A DNA stretch of 21,355 bases from GWF2-33-9 sp964405755 (GTDB lineage: Bacteria > Bacteroidota > Ignavibacteria > Kapaibacteriales > UBA2268). The position numbers and the translations under genes are program-made. The notes under the pieces were generated by a model. The model had not been told where the DNA came from. It saw only the letters and a program-made list of their open reading frames with translations, and did not search any database. The first letter of the stretch is position 1. The number at the start of each line of letters is the position of its first letter. The stretch spans positions 1-21,355 of the forward strand of contig CAYOPF010000037.1 of assembly GCA_964405755.1 (NCBI GenBank), in the 5' to 3' direction. Positions 15,415-21,355 of the stretch are shown piece by piece.

Positions 15415-17988
15415 ATGAAGATGATAAAATATTTACTATTAATATTAACGATATCCACAAATGTTTGTTTTGCATATTTCAAGGATTCACAAGTAAAACA
15501 GTTGTTTCCATCAAATTCTCGATTGATTTATCAGCTGAACAACAACTGGGATTTGATTACTCCAGAGGACTCATATTCTAAATTGAATATACCTCACCTT
15601 ACGAATTCAAAAAGCAGATTGATTTATCAGCGAGAATTCGTAATTGACAAAAATACTATTGACAAGTTCAATTGGTCTTTGATTTTTTTAGGGGTTGCAA
15701 GCGAAATTGAAGTATATGTGAATGAACAATTTGTTGGTAAATTCTCGAGCAATTATTTACCATTCAACGTGGAATTGCCTCGCAAAATATTAACAAGAAA
15801 TAATATTTTGAAATTAATTCTCACGCCAGATGCAAATATAGTCAACTATTTCCAGAACGACATCTTTGCTCCATCGCAGCTTAGGGGAATTCCAAGGGAT
15901 ATCTTCCTTGAAGCACGACCTCAAATATTTGTTTCTAACCTAACTTATAAATCAAGTATAAACAAGGAAATGAACAACTCGACTCTTTCAGTTACTGTCG
16001 AGATTCAGTCCAAAGATTTAGATAATTTATTTCGAACATCCGTTATAGATACTAATATAAGCAAGGTTACTCAGTCCAAACAATTTGCCTACCAAATCCA
16101 ACTTAGAGAAAAGGACAGCAAAGCAGTTATGGCTCAGACTGATTATTTTTCGTTTGCTATGGACCCTTATCGTGAAATAACCAAAAGTAATAAATTATCT
16201 GTTTCCAATTTTAAAACATGGTCGCTCGAATCCCCAAGTCTCTACGAAATTGTTTGTAGAATACATTCCGGTGGTTCTGTTATTGATGAATATATTTCAA
16301 ATTTTGCTTTCAGAAATTTTGAAATAATCCAAAATGCCGAAAACCCCTACTTTAAGCTAAATGGTACAAAATTTACATTTAAAGCTGTAGGTTATATTGA
16401 GAATTTTATCCAACAAGGAAAGATCAATTTACCTTCTAAGTTTGATGAAGATTTTCGCCAATTAAAGGTTTTGGGTGCGAACGCTATTGTGTTCAAATAC
16501 TTCTATCCTAATAAGTACCTACTAGATTTGTGTGACAGATATGGTATGTTAGTGTTTATCGACTTACCCCTTTATAATTTGCCAATAACTACAATATCAT
16601 CGGAAAATAACCTTGCATATTATACTAACCAAATTAAGAATTCAATTGTTGTTTACTCTTCCAATCCTTCTGTTGTTGGATTTGGATTAGGAAAAGGATT
16701 GGAAGATTCTCAATTAAGTTACCAGAATTTTTTGAATAAAATTGGTAAATTGATTAAGGACAATACTGATAAATTTATTTACAAAACAGTATATCCAGAA
16801 AACAAAAACATCTATAATGATAACATCAATTTTGTGTTTTTTCAGACATTCGAAACCCGTGAAAAATTTGATAAAACCAATGAACTGTTCAAATTAATAA
16901 AAACAAAATTTGGTTCAATACCAGTAGTATTATCTTATGGTGTTGCAATACAAAATAATAATCACGAAGGGTATTCAAATCCATTCAGTGTGGAGTATCA
17001 AAGCCATTTGGCCCACAACCTTTATCGATTATCATTGGTCAATAATGGGAATGGCTCATTAGTAAATAATTTTAACGATTATTATTCCTATTACCCAATT
17101 TTACAAACGCAATATATCGACGAGAAAGTAGTAACTAATGGACTGATAGATATACACAATAAGAATAAAACATCTTTCGCATTTGTTAAGGCTTTGTTCA
17201 ACGAAGAGAACCCCCCTCTCTTGGATATCGGAAACTTTACGAATACAATTTACACATTCATCATTTTAAGCTTATTGCTCATAGTAATTTTTCTGGCACT
17301 TTATTCGCGATTTCGAAGATTTCAGGAGTATTTTATCAGGGCTTTGCTACGACCGTTTAATTTTTATGCCGACATTCGAGATCAAAGAATATTATCTCCA
17401 TCCCTCACCTATAGTTTAGGTGCAATTTTAGCTATTTCATTTGGATTATTCTTTGAATCATTAAGTTATTATTTTCTAACATCCGAAAGATTCCAATTTT
17501 TTACAACAATATTAATCCCGGATATTCTGGCTCAGAGCTTGTTTTATAAAATAATTTGTATTCCAATTGCTGGAATAGCAGTTTTTGCTTTGCTTTTTTT
17601 GTTAATAATTTATCTTGTGGCTATCGTAATCAGATTCTTTGCCTATCTCACTCACAGAAGAGTTACTTATTTTGATGTAATGAATATAACTATTTGGGGA
17701 AGTTTGCCTTTGGTATTTTTATTACCCTTTGATTTAGTTTTATTTAAACTACTTCAGATCGATTCGATAATATTCAACATTATAATTTTATTTTCGATAT
17801 TGATATTTATATTATCAATATTCCGCATTCTAAAAGCAACTTCGGTTGTATTCGATATTAAATTCCAACAGGTGTATTTGGTTGGTATCGGAATTATTGC
17901 AGTAATTGTTTTTGGGATATATTTATTATATCAGTCCCAATCTGATTTTTCGAGTTTGGTATCTTATTTTGTATCAGTTTTATCTTGA
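15415..17988 (+). CDS. GH2-like pseudoenzyme fused to a polytopic membrane domain
   Basis: 857-residue exported protein with signal peptide 1-20 (NVCFA then Y). Residues about 35-168 resemble the GH2 sugar-binding jelly roll. About 170-305 is an Ig-like domain with the GH2 hallmark TWSLESPSLYEI (268-279). About 311-600 is a TIM-barrel-like part with YFKLNGTKFTFKAVGY (312-327) and FRQLKVLGANAIVF (347-360). At the place of the usual acid/base NE there is NPSVVGFGLGKGLED (417-431), and at the nucleophile position IPVVLSYGV (502-510) has no Glu. Both catalytic residues therefore seem lost. After TM 611-630, residues 640-857 hold about five more membrane helices that resemble a Yip1-type domain. 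It probably binds glycans at the inner membrane; a transport or scaffold role is conjecture. Its stop abuts that of hslU. Confidence 0.75.
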   Translation: MKMIKYLLLILTISTNVCFAYFKDSQVKQLFPSNSRLIYQLNNNWDLITPEDSYSKLNIPHLTNSKSRLIYQREFVIDKNTIDKFNWSLIFLGVASEIEVYVNEQFVGKFSSNYLPFNVELPRKILTRNNILKLILTPDANIVNYFQNDIFAPSQLRGIPRDIFLEARPQIFVSNLTYKSSINKEMNNSTLSVTVEIQSKDLDNLFRTSVIDTNISKVTQSKQFAYQIQLREKDSKAVMAQTDYFSFAMDPYREITKSNKLSVSNFKTWSLESPSLYEIVCRIHSGGSVIDEYISNFAFRNFEIIQNAENPYFKLNGTKFTFKAVGYIENFIQQGKINLPSKFDEDFRQLKVLGANAIVFKYFYPNKYLLDLCDRYGMLVFIDLPLYNLPITTISSENNLAYYTNQIKNSIVVYSSNPSVVGFGLGKGLEDSQLSYQNFLNKIGKLIKDNTDKFIYKTVYPENKNIYNDNINFVFFQTFETREKFDKTNELFKLIKTKFGSIPVVLSYGVAIQNNNHEGYSNPFSVEYQSHLAHNLYRLSLVNNGNGSLVNNFNDYYSYYPILQTQYIDEKVVTNGLIDIHNKNKTSFAFVKALFNEENPPLLDIGNFTNTIYTFIILSLLLIVIFLALYSRFRRFQEYFIRALLRPFNFYADIRDQRILSPSLTYSLGAILAISFGLFFESLSYYFLTSERFQFFTTILIPDILAQSLFYKIICIPIAGIAVFALLFLLIIYLVAIVIRFFAYLTHRRVTYFDVMNITIWGSLPLVFLLPFDLVLFKLLQIDSIIFNIIILFSILIFILSIFRILKATSVVFDIKFQQVYLVGIGIIAVIVFGIYLLYQSQSDFSSLVSYFVSVLS

Positions 17989-19383
17989 TCATAAAATAAA
18001 CTTCGTAACATCAATATTCTTTGTAATATCCGATAGTTTGTATTTTACAAACTCTGCATTAATTTCAATAACGTTATCTTTGATTATCTCAGGGACATCG
18101 AACATAATTTCTTCCAATAGCGAAGTCATTATTGTATGTAATCTACGAGCTCCAATATTAGTAACTTCACTATTGATTGTTGCCGATATTGATGCAATTT
18201 CTTTAATTGCATCTTCGGTGAAAATTAATTCAATTTGTTCGCTTCCAAGTAATGCCTGATATTGTTTAATTAAAGCATTTTCGGGAATTGTAAGGATTTT
18301 TACAAAATCTTCTTCGGATAGACTTTGCAATTCAACCCGTATAGGAAAACGACCTTGAAGTTCTGGAATAAGGTCGGATGGCTTCGAGACATGGAATGCC
18401 CCACTGGCAATAAATAATATATGGTCTGTGCGAATAGGTCCGTACTTTGTGTTTACAGTAGAACCTTCGACAATAGGTAATAAATCCCTTTGCACGCCTT
18501 CGCGCGACACATCGGGACCAGATCCGCGATTTGATGAATTGGAAACAATTTTGTCGATTTCATCGATAAACACAATGCCCGAATTTTCTGCTCTTTTAAT
18601 TGCTTCGGTAACAACTGCATCCATATCAATAAGTTTGTCTACTTCGTCCTTTTCGAGAATTTTTATTGCTTCAGCAACTTTTACTTTCCTTTTTTTTGTC
18701 TTTTTGGGCATTATACTACTCATTATATCCTGGATATTCATGCCCATCTCGTCCATCCCAAAAGGACCTAATATTTGCATCGATGACGAAGAATCAACTG
18801 TTATGTCAATTTCGATATCGCGGTCATTCATTTTTCCTTTCTTGATGAGTTGCCTGATTTTCTCGCGAGTTTCGAACAGTTCTTCTGACTGCTTATCAGA
18901 ATTTTGATTTAGAAATGGTGCTTCGGATGGTGCGGCTGGTACTAATATTTCCAACAATCGGTCTTCTGCCGCTTGTTTTGCTTTTATTTCATTTCGTTTG
19001 CGGAATTCCTCCTTAACTACCTGAACCGAACGTTCAACAAGTTCGCGTATCATCGATTCCACATCACGACCAACATATCCTACTTCTGTAAACTTAGTTG
19101 CTTCCACTTTAACAAAAGGAGCTTGTGCAATTGTTGCCAATCTTCTGGCAATTTCAGTTTTACCAACTCCGGTGGGACCTATCATTATGATATTATTTGG
19201 CATTATTTCTTCGCGGATTGGACCTTCCACTTTTTGTCTTCTCCAACGGTTTCGTAATGCAATCGAAACAGATTTTTTTGCTAAATTCTGACCGATTATG
19301 TATTTATCTAATTCATTTACAATTTGATGTGGTGTTAGGTGATTTTCAAATTCATTTCTTTGGACTATTATTTCTTTGCTCAT
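17989..19383 (-). CDS. hslU: ATP-dependent protease ATPase subunit HslU
   Basis: AAA+ unfoldase (ClpY) that feeds substrates to the HslV peptidase; 464 residues, usual length. LTPHQIVNELDKYIIGQ (16-32) is the family N-terminus. Walker A is GPTGVGKT (69-76), pore loop GYVG (102-105), Walker B VFIDEIDKI (271-279), and the Arg-rich sensor regions are ELQGRFPIRVEL (341-352) and GARRLHTIM (411-419). The variable I-domain lies at about 120-230. The C-terminus KFIL keeps the tail that inserts into HslV to activate it. The start is ATG at 19383 with no good adjacent ribosome site. In most genomes hslV lies directly upstream; here the upstream gene is divergent and hslV is not in the window. Confidence 0.97.
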   Translation of the reverse strand: MSKEIIVQRNEFENHLTPHQIVNELDKYIIGQNLAKKSVSIALRNRWRRQKVEGPIREEIMPNNIIMIGPTGVGKTEIARRLATIAQAPFVKVEATKFTEVGYVGRDVESMIRELVERSVQVVKEEFRKRNEIKAKQAAEDRLLEILVPAAPSEAPFLNQNSDKQSEELFETREKIRQLIKKGKMNDRDIEIDITVDSSSSMQILGPFGMDEMGMNIQDIMSSIMPKKTKKRKVKVAEAIKILEKDEVDKLIDMDAVVTEAIKRAENSGIVFIDEIDKIVSNSSNRGSGPDVSREGVQRDLLPIVEGSTVNTKYGPIRTDHILFIASGAFHVSKPSDLIPELQGRFPIRVELQSLSEEDFVKILTIPENALIKQYQALLGSEQIELIFTEDAIKEIASISATINSEVTNIGARRLHTIMTSLLEEIMFDVPEIIKDNVIEINAEFVKYKLSDITKNIDVTKFIL

Positions 19384-19423
19384 TTAAATTCTTCGAATAA
19401 ATAAAAAATAAATAACGAAATTA

Positions 19424-19429
19424 CCTCCT
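19424..19429 (-). promoter_or_regulatory. Orphan AGGAGG 40 bases upstream of hslU
   Basis: A perfect Shine-Dalgarno core (TAGGAGGTAA on the minus strand) lies about 40 bases before the hslU ATG, much too far to serve it directly. No ATG, GTG or TTG follows it at normal spacing. An ATT could open a ten-codon frame that ends in TAA just before the hslU ATG. It may be a leader element or chance. Confidence 0.3.
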
Positions 19430-19466
19430 AGAAATTTGATATTAACGATACCATTCTTTTTTTTAA

Positions 19467-19474
19467 TAATTTTG
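19467..19474 (+). promoter_or_regulatory. TAATTTTG, possible -7 element of the TraB/GumN-SDR operon
   Basis: An exact TAnnTTTG match lies 18 bases upstream of the ATG at 19493. No TTTG at the right distance marks a -33 element (the nearest leaves a 28-base gap), so this rests on one half-site in AT-rich DNA. Confidence 0.3.
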
Positions 19475-19492
19475 TAAAAATACAAATTATCT

Positions 19493-20362
19493 ATGAAGCG
19501 ATTAGCACTAAATTCTTTCTTTATCATCATAATCTTTTTCTGGATAAAATCAGAAACACTGGGTAAGTACTTTTTCTACGAAGTTTCCACAGATACTTCC
19601 AAGGTATATATTTTTGGTTCAATACATTTTGGCAAGTCGGAATGGTATCCATTTGAGAAATACATAGAAAAGGCATTTTCGAAATCAGACGCTTTGGTTA
19701 CCGAAGTGGATATTAACAACCTTTCCCAATTTTCGATTATGAAAAGGATTTTTGCTACCGATTCAATTGACTTAAGATATAAATTAAAACCCGAAAACTA
19801 TCAAAAAGTTGTAAGCAAGCTTAGTGCTTTTGGGATGAATGAATCGATGATTCAACGAATCCGTCCTTGGTTTATAGCATTTACCTTTCAACAGTTGGAG
19901 TTGAAACAAGGAAAGTTAAATTCCAAAGATGGAGTTGATATTTATTTCACTCGCAAAGCCAATGAAATGAACATGCAAACTATTGGTATCGAGAAAATTG
20001 AATACCAACTTAGCCTTCTGGAAAAATTTGATTGTTGTCCCGATGAAATTATCGAAAACTTAGGAAAGGAAGAGGAAACGGAAGATAACATAGACAAGAT
20101 AATAAAAGCATGGCTTAAAGGTAATGATAAGGAAATTAACAAAATGATTAACGAAGTAGCGGACGCAAGCAAGGAGTATCAAGAAGTTCTTCACGAAATT
20201 TTGCTCCAAAGGAATAAATCAATGGCTTCTTCAATAGAAGAATTATTGGCAAATCGCACGCAATACTTTATTGTGATTGGTGCAGCACATTTAGTAGGTG
20301 AAGAAAGCATAATTAAGTATCTCAAGAAAGATAAGAAAAAATATAAAATTAAGAGATTGTAA
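19493..20362 (+). CDS. TraB/GumN family protein (Tiki-like fold), exported
   Basis: 289-residue member of the TraB/GumN family, related to the Tiki metalloproteases. A lysine/arginine start and hydrophobic stretch (8-18) suggest a signal peptide or anchor, so the protein acts in the periplasm. The two family GxxH motifs are present: VYIFGSIHFG (38-47) with His45 and IVIGAAHLVG (260-269) with His266. Glu71 in TEVD and the RNKSMASSIEELL block (240-252) are also conserved. These residues form the proposed metal site. The stop overlaps the ATG of the next gene (TAATG), so it is the first gene of a coupled pair. The bacterial function of this family is poorly known; do not read conjugation into the name. 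Confidence 0.88.
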   Translation: MKRLALNSFFIIIIFFWIKSETLGKYFFYEVSTDTSKVYIFGSIHFGKSEWYPFEKYIEKAFSKSDALVTEVDINNLSQFSIMKRIFATDSIDLRYKLKPENYQKVVSKLSAFGMNESMIQRIRPWFIAFTFQQLELKQGKLNSKDGVDIYFTRKANEMNMQTIGIEKIEYQLSLLEKFDCCPDEIIENLGKEEETEDNIDKIIKAWLKGNDKEINKMINEVADASKEYQEVLHEILLQRNKSMASSIEELLANRTQYFIVIGAAHLVGEESIIKYLKKDKKKYKIKRL

Positions 20363-21132
20363 TGAAATTAATTAACAAAACAACTTTTATTACAGGTGCA
20401 TCTGCTGGAATAGGACTTGCTTGTGCACAAAAATTCGCAGAGCAAGGTTCCAATTTAATTTTACTTGCTCGCCGCAAAGAAAAATTAGAACAAGTTGCAG
20501 ACGAAATCCGCAACAACTATTCAGTGAAAGTTCTCACATCAACTGTGGATGTTAGGAACTATGAGGAAATCAAAAAATTTCTCGACACTTTGCCGTCGGA
20601 ATTTCAAAAAATCGATATATTAATCAACAATGCTGGTAAAGCTCTGGGATTGAGTAAAATTTACGAAGCTGATTTAGCAGATTGGGAAGAAATGATTGAT
20701 ACCAATATCAAAGGATTGTTGTATTGTTCAAGATTGATAATACCCGGGATGGTTGCCCAGAATGAAGGGCTGGTAATAAATATCGGCAGTTTGGCAGGTC
20801 ATGAGGTTTATCCTTCTGGTAATGTGTATTGCGGTACTAAATCATTCGTAAGAGCTGTGTCGAAAGGAATGATAATCGATTTGAATGGCACAAATGTAAA
20901 AGTAACAAATATCGATCCTGGTTTGGTGGAAACAGAATTTTCTGAAGTTCGCTTCCATGGCGACAAGGAAAGAGCAGGTCAGGTTTATGTTGGCTATAAA
21001 CCACTAACTGGTGAAGATGTTGCCGAAATAGCAGTCTTTACCGCTACGCGACCGCTACATGTACAGATTCAGGAAATTTTTGTAACTCCAACTGCACAAG
21101 CAACAGCAACAATAGTGTCGAAAAGAATCTAA
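20362..21132 (+). CDS. Short-chain dehydrogenase/reductase, YdfG-like
   Basis: Classical SDR of 256 residues, cytoplasmic. The cofactor motif is TGASAGIG (11-18), with Arg37-Arg38 after the second strand favouring NADP. NNAG is at 89-92, and the active site is Ser143, Tyr156 and Lys160 (NVYCGTK, 154-160). Overall it closely resembles E. coli YdfG, an NADP-dependent 3-hydroxy acid/serine dehydrogenase: DTNIKGLLY (113-121), IIPGM (126-130), INIGSLAG (139-146), IDPGLVETEFSEVRF (184-198). The ATG shares one base with the stop of the TraB/GumN gene (TAATG), which indicates translational coupling. YdfG orthology is likely but the substrate is unproven. Confidence 0.9.
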   Translation: MKLINKTTFITGASAGIGLACAQKFAEQGSNLILLARRKEKLEQVADEIRNNYSVKVLTSTVDVRNYEEIKKFLDTLPSEFQKIDILINNAGKALGLSKIYEADLADWEEMIDTNIKGLLYCSRLIIPGMVAQNEGLVINIGSLAGHEVYPSGNVYCGTKSFVRAVSKGMIIDLNGTNVKVTNIDPGLVETEFSEVRFHGDKERAGQVYVGYKPLTGEDVAEIAVFTATRPLHVQIQEIFVTPTAQATATIVSKRI

Positions 21133-21185
21133 AAAGTAAAATATTTTTTTAAAATATTTGCAGGATTGAATTCTTTGTATTAAAT

Positions 21186-21212
21186 TGTAGTTTAGCGGGG
21201 GGCTAAATTACA
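21186..21212. repeat. Hairpin with 11-bp stem and GGGGG loop
   Basis: TGTAGTTTAGC and GCTAAATTACA form an 11-bp stem (one G-U pair) closed by exactly five G. It lies 53 bases after the SDR stop. There is no T-run on either side, so it is not a standard intrinsic terminator. It could stabilise the SDR mRNA 3' end, attenuate the next gene, or bind a protein. The rest of 21133-21315 shows only AT-rich sequence. Confidence 0.5.
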
Positions 21213-21315
21213 TAAAACTTTAAAGAAAATACTAATCAGCGTTTTTTCTGTAGAATAAAGCTATTGCATATTTTGGGGGTATTTTAATTAGATTAATTCT
21301 AACAAAATTTATTTT

Positions 21316-21355
21316 ATGCAGCAAAATAATATTGAAGAAAATATTCAGACGTCGA
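21316..21355 (+). CDS. Possible 5' end of a further gene, cut by the window
   Basis: From the ATG at 21316 the frame stays open for 13 codons to the window edge (MQQNNIEENIQTS). The polar start and strong codon bias resemble the neighbours. No Shine-Dalgarno is seen. It is too short to assign or even confirm. Confidence 0.3.
   Translation, partial: MQQNNIEENIQTS

Noticed and set aside
18428..18907. A 159-codon open frame on the plus strand opposite hslU
   Set aside because: It lies wholly inside the certain hslU gene, has no family motif and a Ser/Ile-rich composition typical of the antisense of a real gene.
21139..21159. AAATATT / AATATTT inverted repeat just after the SDR stop
   Set aside because: An all-AT stem of seven pairs is too weak to count as a terminator and is expected by composition.
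1..21355. CRISPR array, tRNA or rRNA genes, insertion sequences, toxin-antitoxin or phage modules
   Set aside because: No regular direct repeats, transposase or integrase motifs, or RNA-gene signatures were seen on either strand.

Overview
The window is AT-rich chromosomal DNA from a Gram-negative bacterium. It carries signal peptides, lipoproteins, a heptosyltransferase-like enzyme and an outer-membrane-type beta-barrel segment. Several features suggest the Bacteroidota/Chlorobi/Ignavibacteria (FCB) group: a rhomboid protease with the C-terminal extension common in Bacteroidota, the octamer TAATTTTG (consensus TAnnTTTG) upstream of several genes, and few Shine-Dalgarno sites. A lineage such as Ignavibacteria or Kapabacteria is my inference; there is no rRNA or other marker to fix it. 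No rRNA, tRNA, CRISPR array, insertion sequence or phage gene was seen, and no gene-free stretch exceeds 300 bases.

Left part (1-4314): on the minus strand an ECF sigma factor is followed by a one-TM protein that looks like an anti-sigma factor joined to a C-terminal beta-barrel-like domain, then a small lipoprotein, then a Na+/Ca2+ antiporter. This looks like an envelope-sensing regulon core. A divergent nitroreductase lies on the other side of the sigma factor. Next come a STAS anti-sigma antagonist and an isolated nuoC on the minus strand, then a family 9 glycosyltransferase converging on an RlmI-type rRNA methyltransferase.

Middle part (7587-10607): rhomboid protease, HemG-like flavodoxin, an Ogg2-type 8-oxoguanine DNA glycosylase, and a Spy/CpxP-like lipoprotein that ends at a clear intrinsic terminator.

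Right part (10606-21355): a compact minus-strand operon of a two-domain dehydrogenase (MDR plus Gfo/Idh/MocA), a large membrane histidine kinase and a FtsB/DivIC divisome protein. Facing away from it is an 857-residue protein with a glycoside hydrolase family 2 architecture whose catalytic glutamates appear to be gone, fused to a polytopic membrane domain. Its stop abuts the stop of hslU, which has no hslV beside it. A TraB/GumN protein and a YdfG-like short-chain dehydrogenase form a translationally coupled pair. After a hairpin with a five-G loop, the first codons of a further gene may begin.

Most genes are housekeeping or of known family. The best candidates for undescribed biology are the anti-sigma/beta-barrel chimera (1811-3019), the GH2-like membrane pseudoenzyme (15415-17988), and the operon linking a dehydrogenase, a kinase and a cell-division protein (10606-15293).
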